Below are positions 32,834 through 41,442 of a stretch of 58,390 nucleotides of DNA, piece by piece (positions within the stretch are counted from its first letter, which is position 1; each line of letters opens with the position of its first letter). Below the pieces are notes generated by a model. The model searched no databases. It was not told the DNA's origin and saw only the letters and a list, made by a program, of their open reading frames with translations. The stretch comes from Thermoplasmatales archaeon (GTDB lineage: Archaea; Thermoplasmatota; Thermoplasmata; Thermoplasmatales; GCA-001856825), in the NCBI GenBank assembly GCA_026127935.1, contig JAJSLL010000011.1, forward strand, positions 1 through 58,390, given 5' to 3'. A program made the position numbers and the translations under genes.

Positions 32834-35737
32834 ATGCTTAAGAAGACAGCAAAAACAACAGCTCTGTTCGTCATCACTATTTTGGTGATGGGAGGACTCT
32901 TGGGAGGGGCACTAGGCCAGGTACAAGGAGCAAGTAAGGTAACATTTAGTTTTACGGTGCTGGGGAATGGATTGGCCCCGGCAAGCGGAGTTAAGGTCCA
33001 ACTGGAGAGTGCTAATGGAGTCTTAGTGAGCAGCAGCACATCGAGTCCCAATGTAGCATTCCAGGTATATCCCGGAAATTACATACTTTACATTCCCAGC
33101 CAGATCGTCATATCATCTTCAATAGTGTACAATTCTACACACGAGAGCGTAAGTGTGAAGGACAACGGAACTGCTTACGTCGGAAGCTCTGTGCTGAAAA
33201 GCATGAGTGTAGGATATTCCCAGGCGAATGCGAATGTGTACATAACTGTGAAGGGGGTGACATCATCACAAATCACTTCCGTATACCTTTCGTTACCAAA
33301 CGGACTTCAGATAAGTGCAACCAAAGTGAATGCATCTAATCCAAATTCAGGTTACACAGCGACGAGTATATCCGGAACACAGATTCTGACTGTACTTTAC
33401 AACTCGACATCCACTGCATTCTTCTCCGAGGAGCTCACAGGCATCTCCTCAAGCAAGACCAATAACAGCGTGGTCGCAAATGTCTCTGCTTCACAGGACG
33501 TTCAGGGAACAGTATCCTCGACAAGCGGCACCTCAGTTAATAGAGTCGAAGTGTCCATCTACCAGAACGGCGGTCTACTTGGAGCCGATGATTTCACTAA
33601 TGGATACTATTACCTATCGTTGGCGGCCGGAACATACAGTCTAGTGATATCTTCACCAGGCTATCTTCCAACGGTATTGTCCGTAACAACCACATCAGGT
33701 GGATCACCAACTTTTCAGGCAGTCGCACTGACACCCTCCAACGTACAGGAGCTACAGTTAATCTCATTCAGCTCTAACTTCCAGAACGCTACAATCAGTG
33801 GAGGAGTCACGCTGACAAATGCCACAACACTTCCCTTCCTTCCTTATTCCGATGCAGGATCACTATACGATCAGCTGCACCTGAACGGGCTCAATGCAGG
33901 GGATCTGTGGGCGATACTCAATGTTACAGTTCCTTACAACACTGCAAGCACAGTACTCTACAACAATTATTCCTACAACACAACTGGATCACACACCACA
34001 TTCACTGCGTCTTCTGGAACATATAAGTTCAACTACACAGCTACTTACAGCCAGTCAAAGGTCACTGCAACGAGCACCGCCAGTATCAGGGTGTTCGTTA
34101 ACAAAGACAACAGCAACACAACTGCGACAACTTACGTTTCGGAACTCAGCATTCCATCATCTTACCAGAGGGCGAACGTCGTAAGCACCAGTCTTGCAAC
34201 CGTTTCAGGATACTCAGGAGTGATTAAGATCACAAACAGCACATTCAACGGTTTCCTGACGATCAAGATTGCTCCTAAAGCTAAACCGGAACTGAGAATG
34301 TCTCAGATATCAGCAACGTGGAGCGGTTCGTTTGAGTCAACAATTTCTTCAAACACTTCTTCCAACTTCACTCTTGTAGTACCAGTCGGGAAGACGGTCA
34401 CGCTCAATGCCAGTAATATTCCTTATGACACTGTTCTCGGCACGGATAACTATCAGCAAATGAACTTCACGTGGAATATCGGAAACGTGACCACTCTGTA
34501 TGGATATAACGTCACTAACACTTTTTCAAACGGGTCTCATTCAGTCTCACTCAAGGTCGTGGGCTCTAATGGTGTCACAAATGAAACGAATTTCACCATA
34601 TTCGGTGACTCACTTAGTCCTCAGTTCAACCTGAAGGCAATACAAAATGGAGGAGTAAGGTTCAACGTGACGACAACTTCAGCAAACACGTATGTGTTAT
34701 ACGTGAACCAGACAGAAACGGTCTACTTCAACTCCGTGAATTCCAAGGATCCACTGCCGTCTGGAAAGTCTACAGGAATACCTCTTTCAGTGAACTGGGA
34801 CATCAACGGAACCGGGGAAACTGGAACGAACGTATCACACACTTTCAGCACTCCAACCTTTGGATCTGCATTTGAATATGCAAATGCGACCGTAATGAAT
34901 GGCGTTGGAAACAGCTTCAACGTAACCCTTATGGTTCACGTGAACGATACGACTCCACCAGTCGTTTCCCTCAAGATTGAGAACGCTACAAGTGGAAAGT
35001 CAATCAGTTCAATCAAGCAGGGGCAAAACGTAACGCTTGACGGCTCAAGCACTTTCGCACCGAATGGAGGGCATATCGTTTCCTATACCTGGAATATAAC
35101 ATTTTCAAACGGTACCGTGGCAAAACCGAACGTGAATTACAAGGTCTACAGCTCATCGTCAAACAACTCTACTCTGAAAGTCGATTTCATCAATTACGGA
35201 AAGTTTAGCATAAGACTGAAAGCAACTGACCAATCCAACAACAGTGCTTCGATATCGATGAGTCTCAGTGTGGAAGCTGTGGGCCCAGAGATAGAAATAA
35301 CGAACGTCACATATCCTACGAGTTATGTCGAAGGTTCCTCGTCTGTCCTGAAATTCTTCCTGAAGAATGTTGGACTTCAGACGGCGAGCTCTTACTACAT
35401 AACGATCAAGATAGGTAACAAGGTTGTCAAGAACGAGACTTTCACAAACCTCTCCTCTAATCAGACTACAAACGTTTCAGTATCCTTCGTGCCTCCGAAT
35501 TCCGGAAGCTACTCCATGGTCATGACAGTCCACGCACTGAACGAACCGAGCTTCTTCAACACCAATGCATCAGTAACGAAGGCAGTATCTGTGGCACAAG
35601 CCGCCTGGAAGCTACCCGCACTGATCGGTGGTATAGTCGTTGCGATAGGTGTCCTATCATTCATCTACTACGATGTTACTGTAAGAAGGAAGAGGCCAAG
35701 GGAACAGAAGCCACCAAAGAAACAGCTCAAAGTCTAA
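32834..35737 (+). CDS. Large PKD-type cell-surface protein with C-terminal anchor
   Basis: The 967-residue protein has a signal peptide (residues about 8-32, ending GALGQVQGA), a Ser/Thr/Asn-rich exterior with dozens of N-x-S/T sites, and a single membrane helix near the end (ALIGGIVVAIGVLSFIYY) followed by the basic tail RRKRPREQK. PKD-like Ig folds are visible around residues 530-595 and 705-815 (VTLDGSSTFAPNGGHIVSYTWNI), and a CARDB-like fold at about 815-920. It is likely an S-layer-like or adhesive glycoprotein. A GGGGGT stretch precedes the ATG. Related proteins exist in the order, but none is recognised by name. Confidence 0.85.
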   Translation: MLKKTAKTTALFVITILVMGGLLGGALGQVQGASKVTFSFTVLGNGLAPASGVKVQLESANGVLVSSSTSSPNVAFQVYPGNYILYIPSQIVISSSIVYNSTHESVSVKDNGTAYVGSSVLKSMSVGYSQANANVYITVKGVTSSQITSVYLSLPNGLQISATKVNASNPNSGYTATSISGTQILTVLYNSTSTAFFSEELTGISSSKTNNSVVANVSASQDVQGTVSSTSGTSVNRVEVSIYQNGGLLGADDFTNGYYYLSLAAGTYSLVISSPGYLPTVLSVTTTSGGSPTFQAVALTPSNVQELQLISFSSNFQNATISGGVTLTNATTLPFLPYSDAGSLYDQLHLNGLNAGDLWAILNVTVPYNTASTVLYNNYSYNTTGSHTTFTASSGTYKFNYTATYSQSKVTATSTASIRVFVNKDNSNTTATTYVSELSIPSSYQRANVVSTSLATVSGYSGVIKITNSTFNGFLTIKIAPKAKPELRMSQISATWSGSFESTISSNTSSNFTLVVPVGKTVTLNASNIPYDTVLGTDNYQQMNFTWNIGNVTTLYGYNVTNTFSNGSHSVSLKVVGSNGVTNETNFTIFGDSLSPQFNLKAIQNGGVRFNVTTTSANTYVLYVNQTETVYFNSVNSKDPLPSGKSTGIPLSVNWDINGTGETGTNVSHTFSTPTFGSAFEYANATVMNGVGNSFNVTLMVHVNDTTPPVVSLKIENATSGKSISSIKQGQNVTLDGSSTFAPNGGHIVSYTWNITFSNGTVAKPNVNYKVYSSSSNNSTLKVDFINYGKFSIRLKATDQSNNSASISMSLSVEAVGPEIEITNVTYPTSYVEGSSSVLKFFLKNVGLQTASSYYITIKIGNKVVKNETFTNLSSNQTTNVSVSFVPPNSGSYSMVMTVHALNEPSFFNTNASVTKAVSVAQAAWKLPALIGGIVVAIGVLSFIYYDVTVRRKRPREQKPPKKQLKV

Positions 35738-35749
35738 TTTTTTTCTTTT
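35738..35749 (+). terminator. Oligo-T terminator after the PKD surface protein gene
   Basis: A T-rich run (TTTTTTTCTTTT) follows the stop at 35737 without a gap, and the convergent argS gene ends here, so this is a plausible archaeal transcription terminator. Confidence 0.5.
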
Positions 35750-37350
35750 CATATTTTATCAGATGCTTGGATTCCAAGCATCTGAAACAATTCTTCCATC
35801 GTTTTCGAGAACACTTTCACTATTTCCACTCTCTTCTGGAGATTCTCGCCGCCGTCCAAAACTGGGCAGTCTCTGTAAAACTGGTTGAACGCACCCGCCA
35901 GTTCGTAAGAATACCTGGCTATCTTGTCTGGTCTGGAATGCTTGACGGCATCCTCAACAACCTCTGGGTATCTTGAAATTTCTCTAAGGAATTTGCTCTC
36001 TGCCTCGTTGAATTTCCACACAATTTCTGATTTCTCGCCGAGTTTGGAAAGAATCGACCTGGCCCTTGCGTAAGAGTACATCACAAAGGGTGCCGCATCC
36101 CCATCAAAATTGAGGGCCTCATCCCAGTCGAAGGTTATGGGTTTGTCAGGGGAGAACTTGACAATGTTGTATCTCACCGCTGCAACCCCAACCTTGTTAG
36201 ATATCTCCCTTATCTCCTCCTCCGTTAGATCTGTCCTTCTCTTGTTGATCTCTCCCTCTGCTATCTCTATTGCCTCGTCAATAAGGTCCCTGGTGTATAC
36301 GACATTTCCCTTCCGTGTGCTCATCTTGCCTTCTTTGGTCGTTATGTATGAATAAAAGACAACCCCTCCGACGTTCTTGATTTTCAGTATTTCCATGGCG
36401 AACAGTATTTTCTTGTGGTATGCTTTGTGGTCCTCTCCCAAGACATTTATTGCATAGTCAAACTCAGCCGATTTCTTGAGATGGTGAGCAATGTCTCTAG
36501 TGAAATAGACAGAAGTACCGTTTGACCTTAGCAGGTACATCTTTCCATCTTTAGATTCCAGATATTTCGCACCATTGTCATCCTTCAGCAGTGGAGTCAG
36601 TTTTACTATGACATCCTTCACCGCACCGTTTAGAATGAACTCGCTCTCCCAAATGAAAAAGTCGAATTTGATTGATAGCCTCTCTAGGTCCACTAAGACG
36701 TCCTTCAGGAAAACTCTCAACCTCGCGGTCGAATCTTCTAGGAAATTGGAGTCTCCAGACTCCGCCCTCACCATGTATTCCTCAACTTTCTCCTTGTACT
36801 TGTCGAAATTTTCGTACACCTTTCGGTACGACTCCGTATAATTCTCAGAGCCGAAAAGTTCTGTACCCAGAAGAAGGGCCTCCACTTGCGTTCCAATGTC
36901 ATTCACATAGTATTCCGTTGTAACGTTGTATCCATACTTTGTAAGGATCCTAGAAAGGGTGTCACCGATGATGGAATTCCTCACTCTGCCTATATGAAGG
37001 GGACCAGTGGGATTAGCGCTCGTATGTTCTACGAGTATTCTATCGTTCTTCCTATCAAAGAGGAATAATTCCCCGCTCATTCCATTCTCAAGGGAGGCAC
37101 GTGAAAATTGCTGGTCGTTGAAACTGACATTGACAAACTTTCCAACGGCTGAGAATGTGAGATAGTCATCGCTAAGAGACTCCATCTCCTTTTGATCAAA
37201 CTTCAAACTGGTCCTTTGAAAATCGAAGGAAATATCACCGAAGCTCTTCTGGGGCCTGTAAGTCCTATAGCTTTTTTCTAGACCATGACTAGAAAGGTAA
37301 CTATCCATCTTGCCAATTGCAAGGCCATCGAACTTCTGGTACGGTTTCAT
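35749..37350 (-). CDS. argS: Arginyl-tRNA synthetase
   Basis: The 533-residue class I synthetase shows ANPTGPLHIGRVRNS (HIGH motif), KEGKMSTRKGNVV (KMSKS-like) and the C-terminal DALR anticodon-binding domain (KIARYSYELAGAFNQFYRD). It charges tRNA-Arg and needs bound tRNA to activate arginine. The protein is near the short end of the family; the N-terminal additional domain is reduced. It starts at ATG 37350, 24 bases after the DUF72 gene. Confidence 0.95.
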   Translation of the reverse strand: MKPYQKFDGLAIGKMDSYLSSHGLEKSYRTYRPQKSFGDISFDFQRTSLKFDQKEMESLSDDYLTFSAVGKFVNVSFNDQQFSRASLENGMSGELFLFDRKNDRILVEHTSANPTGPLHIGRVRNSIIGDTLSRILTKYGYNVTTEYYVNDIGTQVEALLLGTELFGSENYTESYRKVYENFDKYKEKVEEYMVRAESGDSNFLEDSTARLRVFLKDVLVDLERLSIKFDFFIWESEFILNGAVKDVIVKLTPLLKDDNGAKYLESKDGKMYLLRSNGTSVYFTRDIAHHLKKSAEFDYAINVLGEDHKAYHKKILFAMEILKIKNVGGVVFYSYITTKEGKMSTRKGNVVYTRDLIDEAIEIAEGEINKRRTDLTEEEIREISNKVGVAAVRYNIVKFSPDKPITFDWDEALNFDGDAAPFVMYSYARARSILSKLGEKSEIVWKFNEAESKFLREISRYPEVVEDAVKHSRPDKIARYSYELAGAFNQFYRDCPVLDGGENLQKRVEIVKVFSKTMEELFQMLGIQASDKI

Positions 37351-37374
37351 TTCAGAGAGATATTTCCGGGATAT

Positions 37375-38217
37375 TTAAAAGGCATTCAGATTCGTCTGGC
37401 TCTCCTTTCTGACTATCTTGATTCCCATCAACTTCTGGAATTCGGCGGCATTAACTGCAGCTTTGGCCTGCGCATGGTTGTTGAAATAGATGAATACCTC
37501 CTCACCCATTCCTCTCACCCTATCAACCCAAGGTGACAATTCCTGCTCCGAATAAAGATAGTCATATTTGTTCAACCTTCCTTTGAGCTCCCCCTTTCCA
37601 AACCAGAGATCAGCATTCCGTCCGTGGAACCTAATATAGGAAAATGTCGATGTGGGATAGTAGAAATACGGGAGTCCCGGAGAGTCCACACTCACCAAGG
37701 CGACGTTGAATTTCTTGAGTATACTCAAGAAAGAGGGCAGGACGGAGGTGTCGAGGAAACTTCTGTTCCTCACCTCAATGGCAATTCGATAATTGGAATA
37801 GATCGAAGTGAAGAGATCTTCAAGTTTTCTAAGAATCTCTCCGTTCTTCATTGGGTCTAGGAAAGGCGACATCTGGAGGAGTGCACTGCCAAACATTCCA
37901 GAATTCTTGATAGGCAAAATGACCTTGCTCACAAATTCCCTGGCTGTCTGTATCGACTTCTCTGTAATTCCATCTGGGTCGTGAGTGACTTCCTTAGGAA
38001 ATTTCAGGGAATAGAGGAAATCTTCCTTCCCTAGGACTTTGGATATCCAGGAGTTGACCGTCTTTTCTCCAGGGAATGAATAGTATGTGGAATCTATCTC
38101 GACTGTATTGAAAAATTTGTAATAGTACATAAGGTACTTGCTCTCATCCATCCCCTTAGGATAGAACGTCTCCTTCCAATCTAAGTATTGGAATCCAGAG
38201 CACCCCAGATACAGCAT
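37375..38217 (-). CDS. DUF72 family protein (TIM-barrel-like)
   Basis: The 280-residue protein matches DUF72: LYLGCSGFQYLDWKETFYPKGM at the start, FNTVEIDSTYYSFPG, FLYSLKFPKEVTHD and IRFHGRN. The fold is a TIM barrel and the function is not established. It lies upstream of argS on the same strand with a 24-base gap, so they may be co-transcribed. Confidence 0.9.
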   Translation of the reverse strand: MLYLGCSGFQYLDWKETFYPKGMDESKYLMYYYKFFNTVEIDSTYYSFPGEKTVNSWISKVLGKEDFLYSLKFPKEVTHDPDGITEKSIQTAREFVSKVILPIKNSGMFGSALLQMSPFLDPMKNGEILRKLEDLFTSIYSNYRIAIEVRNRSFLDTSVLPSFLSILKKFNVALVSVDSPGLPYFYYPTSTFSYIRFHGRNADLWFGKGELKGRLNKYDYLYSEQELSPWVDRVRGMGEEVFIYFNNHAQAKAAVNAAEFQKLMGIKIVRKESQTNLNAF

Positions 38218-38301
38218 TTCAATTTAATAATCAAATTTGTAATAAAATCTTTCCATAAAGTGAAGGGAAAAACTATTATTGCAACCAGTTGTTATTTAGT
38301 C

Positions 38302-38532
38302 ATGAAAAAGGTAGACCTGGGGAAAGTGGATTCTGAAGTGTCATTCAAGGTAAAGATGGAGGCCTACCTGTACATAGATGCCGGAAAGATGCTGGAGCTC
38401 GGCAAGGGTGACCCTAAGAAATTGAAAAAGTACATGGAGAACAGGGTAGAAATAATGGAAAATCTCCTTAGGGTGGCTAAGCCCTTTATGATCACTGAGG
38501 GCAAGGAAAAACTGCTGGAAGTGGTTAAGTGA
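38302..38532 (+). CDS. Small helical protein upstream of the CBS gene
   Basis: The 76-residue protein (MKKVDLGKVDSEVSFKVKME at its start) is mostly helical and charged, with no metal or nucleotide motif. The frame extends to 38188, but the ATG at 38302 has AACTATTATT about 26 bases upstream, so a leaderless start is likely. Its stop overlaps the GTG start of the CBS protein (GTGA), so the two are coupled. Function unknown. Confidence 0.65.
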   Translation: MKKVDLGKVDSEVSFKVKMEAYLYIDAGKMLELGKGDPKKLKKYMENRVEIMENLLRVAKPFMITEGKEKLLEVVK

Positions 38533-39068
38533 CACTGATTCGCGTGTCGGAAGTAATGTCAAGAAATCCGATAAAGGCCGAATCTTCTCTCTCTGCAGAA
38601 GAGGGTGCAAGAATTATGTCCAACAAGGGTATAAGCTCACTACTAATCGAGGAAGGAGAAAAGATCATTGGGATAGTTACAGAAAGAGATATGGTCACAA
38701 AGATAGCAGCCAAGGGGCTCCTGTCCGGCAATATAAAGCTCAAGGAAATAATGAGTTCACCGCTAGTCCTACTGGACGGAGATAGCCCCTTAGAGGCAGC
38801 CGCAGAATTGATGTGGAAGAAGAAAATAAGAAGGATCCCTGTTATGATCGGTACCGAAATTGCGGGGATCCTTACGGAAAATGATATCGTCAGAATATCG
38901 CCGGGTCTGATAGAGATAACAAGGGGAATTCTCGACAAGGAGAACCAGGGAATTGTCAAAGGGATACACGGAGTGTGCGATTCCTGCAACGAGTTTTCAG
39001 AGAACCTAATCTACAAGGCAAGCAACTATTACTGTGAACGGTGCTACTCTGAAAAAGCACAGATGTAA
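38529..39068 (+). CDS. Two-CBS-domain protein with C-terminal zinc ribbon
   Basis: The 179-residue protein has two CBS motifs (about 1-60 with VSEVMSRNPIKAESS, and about 65-125 with LKEIMSSPLVLLDGD), which bind adenine nucleotides and sense energy state. The tail has CDSC and CERC pairs (about 145-175), a zinc ribbon. Such archaeal proteins are thought to act as regulators. It begins at GTG 38529. Confidence 0.85.
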   Translation: MTLIRVSEVMSRNPIKAESSLSAEEGARIMSNKGISSLLIEEGEKIIGIVTERDMVTKIAAKGLLSGNIKLKEIMSSPLVLLDGDSPLEAAAELMWKKKIRRIPVMIGTEIAGILTENDIVRISPGLIEITRGILDKENQGIVKGIHGVCDSCNEFSENLIYKASNYYCERCYSEKAQM

Positions 39069-39071
39069 AGG

Positions 39072-39080
39072 TATTTTATT
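39072..39080 (+). promoter_or_regulatory. TATA box of the tgt gene
   Basis: TATTTTATT is centred about 24 bases upstream of the GTG at 39100, giving a leaderless mRNA for the transglycosylase. Confidence 0.55.
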
Positions 39081-39099
39081 AAGAGGGGATAAAGAATAA

Positions 39100-40179
39100 G
39101 TGCAATTCGCTACGGAACTTAGTCTTTCAAGGGGAAGAGTGGAACTCCCCATATTCCTTCCAGTTGCGACTCGAGGTTTTGTAAAGGCAGTTCCGATGCA
39201 GAAGATCAATGAAATGGGAATAAAAGTGCTCATATCCAATTCGGTACACCTAACGATTTCACCTGGACTGGAAATACTCGAGAAGACAAATGGAATCAAT
39301 GGTTATACGGGTTTCAAAGGGAGCTACTTTACAGACTCGGGAGGATTTCAGATACTGAGAGAAGAGCTTGTGAAGATTGAGAAAGACGGGATCCTGTTTA
39401 AGGACAGAAAGTCGGGTAAATCAGTAAAGGTGACTCCAGAGATCAGTTCAGAGATACAGAGTAAGATAAGGTCAGATGTGGCCATGATGCTGGATGATTG
39501 CCCACCCTACGGCGAGGACAAGAAGAGGTATTCGGAGTCGGTGTTAAGAACTTATGAATGGGGAAAGAAATTTTCTGCTTTCAAGGAACCAGGACAAAAG
39601 AGATTTGGAATAATCCAGGGTGGATTCGATACCGACCTGAGGAGGGAAAGTGCAGATCTGATGACATCACTGGAATTCGATGGATTTGCGTTGGGGGGAT
39701 TGAAGATCGGGGAACCCAAAGAACTGACAGACCTCGTTCTAACCAAAACCTTGCCGCTGATACCGAAAGAATTCCCGGTATATCTCATGGGAGTTGGAGA
39801 CCCTATCTCAATATTGGAATATTCTGGGGCAGGAATCGGTGTATTCGACTCTACATACCCTACAAGGAACGCAAGGCATGGATTTGCGCTGACTGTTGAC
39901 GGGCCAGTAAACCTCAAAAACGCAAAACATTCTTACGATCATGGCCCAATTGAACATGGATGTTCATGCGAAACATGTACCTATTATAGCAAGACAAAAC
40001 TGAGGGAGCTGTATAAGAATGAAGACCCATCATTCCAATATTTGGTAACGGTTCACAACCTGGACTTCATGCAACGCTTCATGCACTTGATAAGGAATGA
40101 CCATGAAAAAGCTAAGTCAGTAGCCAAGAAGTACAATAAAGTCATTAACTCAGAAACTAATACCGAAAAAGTTGGGTAG
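39100..40179 (+). CDS. tgt: tRNA-guanine transglycosylase, catalytic part (no PUA domain)
   Basis: The 359-residue protein has the TGT catalytic set: TDSGGFQIL (general acid Asp), MLDDCPPYGED, GGLKIGEP, YLMGVGDP, the nucleophilic Asp in GVFDSTYPTRNARHG, and the zinc site CSCETCTYYSKTKLREL with a later His in VHNLDFMQ. It swaps a guanine in tRNA for preQ0, position 15 in archaea. Typical archaeal enzymes are about 500-650 residues with a C-terminal PUA domain; here the gene ends after the barrel, so a PUA partner may be encoded elsewhere. Its stop codon lies within tRNA-Cys. GTG start. Confidence 0.92.
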   Translation: MQFATELSLSRGRVELPIFLPVATRGFVKAVPMQKINEMGIKVLISNSVHLTISPGLEILEKTNGINGYTGFKGSYFTDSGGFQILREELVKIEKDGILFKDRKSGKSVKVTPEISSEIQSKIRSDVAMMLDDCPPYGEDKKRYSESVLRTYEWGKKFSAFKEPGQKRFGIIQGGFDTDLRRESADLMTSLEFDGFALGGLKIGEPKELTDLVLTKTLPLIPKEFPVYLMGVGDPISILEYSGAGIGVFDSTYPTRNARHGFALTVDGPVNLKNAKHSYDHGPIEHGCSCETCTYYSKTKLRELYKNEDPSFQYLVTVHNLDFMQRFMHLIRNDHEKAKSVAKKYNKVINSETNTEKVG

Positions 40180-40245
40180 GTGGCAGAGCGGCTATGCACG
40201 GGACTGCAGATCCCGACTATTGGGGTTCGAATCCCCACCTACCCT
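40174..40245 (+). tRNA. tRNA-Cys (anticodon GCA)
   Basis: All arms fold: acceptor GGGTAGG/CCTACCC, D-arm GCAG...ATGC with A14-G15 (the archaeosine site), anticodon stem CGGGA/TCCCG with loop CTGCAGA (anticodon GCA), and T-arm TGGGG-TTCGAAT-CCCCA. Base 73 is T, the normal discriminator of tRNA-Cys. No intron and no encoded CCA. The first six bases are shared with the end of tgt. An AAACTAATACCG stretch inside the tgt end may supply the promoter. Confidence 0.96.
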
Positions 40246-40251
40246 TTTATA
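40234..40251 (+). repeat. Direct repeat copy 1 (att-like, tRNA-Cys 3' end)
   Basis: CCCaCCTACCCTTTTATA spans the T-stem 3' side, acceptor 3' strand and first bases after tRNA-Cys. It matches the copy at 40984-41001 in 17 of 18 bases. Archaeal integrases commonly use exactly this part of a tRNA gene as att site. Confidence 0.65.
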
Positions 40252-40395
40252 CAAAGAAAAGTGAGTAATAATTATGACAACTTTAGAAAAAGTGATCTGC
40301 ACCAGCTAAATTTGGAACACTTATTCGAATATTCTCTTACTAGATTGTGTTTGCAACTCGTAAAACTTAAAAACTATGGTTGCCTATAGCTATGT

Positions 40396-40656
40396 ATGGT
40401 GACTACCATTCAGATTGATGAGAGAGTCAAAGCCAAGCTCGATGAGCTGAAAATTCATCACAGGGAATCTTACAACGAGTTGATTTCGAGACTGATTGCT
40501 TCCTCGTCTCCGGAAGTTTCAGACAGAGAATCACTTATAGAAACGCTAGAAATCTTATCTGATCCAGAAATGATGAAGGGAATAGCAAGGGGAATCAAAG
40601 ATTTCAAAGAAGGTCGAACTAAACCCCTTAGAGAAATAAAGAAGGAATTGCACTAA
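40396..40656 (+). CDS. Antitoxin of a RelB/VapB-like toxin-antitoxin pair
   Basis: The 86-residue protein has an N-terminal ribbon-helix-helix-like segment (TTIQIDERVKAKLDELKIHH, SYNELISRLI) and a charged C-terminal tail (about 50-86) that would wrap around the toxin. It precedes the RelE-like gene by two bases. The upstream AACTTAAAAAC supplies a TATA box about 28 bases before the ATG at 40396. Such antitoxins usually repress their own promoter. Confidence 0.8.
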   Translation: MVTTIQIDERVKAKLDELKIHHRESYNELISRLIASSSPEVSDRESLIETLEILSDPEMMKGIARGIKDFKEGRTKPLREIKKELH

Positions 40657-40658
40657 AT

Positions 40659-40913
40659 ATGTCATATAAGATCATCCTCAATACTGAAGCTGAGGAATTT
40701 CTTAAGAAGCATGATATCACAGTAAGAAGGAGAATTGAAAACAAACTTTTGATGCTGGAGAAAAATCCGGAGTTTGGAAAACCACTTACTGCCATACTGA
40801 GAGGCTTGAGGAGTTTAAGAATTGGGGATTACAAGGTCATATACCAGATAAAGAACGCCGAATTGATCGTCCTAGTAATTAAGATAGGCCATCGGAAAAA
40901 TGTGTATTCATAG
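40659..40913 (+). CDS. RelE/ParE-family toxin
   Basis: The 84-residue protein has the RelE fold pattern: YKIILNTEAEEFLKKHD, RIENKLLMLEKNPEFGKPL, LRGLRSLRIGDYKVIYQI, and VIKIGHRKNVYS, with the basic/aromatic residues of ribosome-dependent mRNA interferases. It should cleave mRNA in the ribosomal A site when the antitoxin is lost. Confidence 0.88.
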   Translation: MSYKIILNTEAEEFLKKHDITVRRRIENKLLMLEKNPEFGKPLTAILRGLRSLRIGDYKVIYQIKNAELIVLVIKIGHRKNVYS

Positions 40914-40983
40914 ACTCCTAGTGTTTGCAAGATGAATCAATTCGTATAAGAATAGGTACTCTGATTAATTATTTTACTGGGTA

Positions 40984-41001
40984 CCCGCCTACCCTTTTAT
41001 A
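40984..41001 (+). repeat. Direct repeat copy 2 (att-like, displaced tRNA-Cys 3' end)
   Basis: CCCgCCTACCCTTTTATA, exactly 750 bases from copy 1, lies outside any tRNA. It carries the last 11 bases of tRNA-Cys (11 of 12 including one change) and the following TTTTATA, as expected for the far attachment site of an inserted element. Confidence 0.6.
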
Positions 41002-41062
41002 AAAATACTCTAATAATAACGACCACGAACCAAAATGATTTGAAAAGCTACTAATCTCGAAT

Positions 41063-41382
41063 TCAAGTATTGAAATGTTTTATAAGATTTTCCTCCCTAA
41101 TACTGGAAATCTCTTCCTCTGGTTTCAGATGCGCTCTTACGAAAACCATAAGATCATAAAGCATACTATTCAAACCTCGTCCTTGGTCCGTCAGTCAATA
41201 CTCAGTCTTAAGTGGGGTATTACTTGCAATTTCTTTTTCAATGAGCCCTGCTCTTTCCAGATTCTTTAGTTGATCCTTGAATTTGGGCTCTTTAACATTA
41301 TTGCTGTTGGGGATAATTTCAAAGGTGGAAAATATTTGGTGGGGAGTAAAATTTCAGCAAAAATTTTGCAAAACTCGTCCAT
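41063..41382 (-). pseudogene. Broken HxlR-like winged-helix regulator
   Basis: On the minus strand from the ATG at 41382 the gene reads MDEFCKIF, then shifts frame and continues FKDQLKNLERAGLIEKEI and TPLKTEY, hits an in-frame TGA, and goes on LTDQGRGLNSMLYDLMVFV to a stop at 41063. LERAGLIEK and TEYxLTDQG are the wing and following part of HxlR/MarR-type repressors (usually TEYSLTxxG). Stop and shift make it a pseudogene. It lies next to the att-like repeat. Confidence 0.7.
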
Positions 41383-41442
41383 TGTACAAGCCAAGAAGAT
41401 AATAACATTTTTTATTCTATAAGCGATTTTCCAGTTGGGTGC

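Noticed and set aside
41075-41269. Plus-strand frame of 64 codons
   Set aside because: It lacks any sensible protein character and covers the minus-strand HxlR-like remnant.
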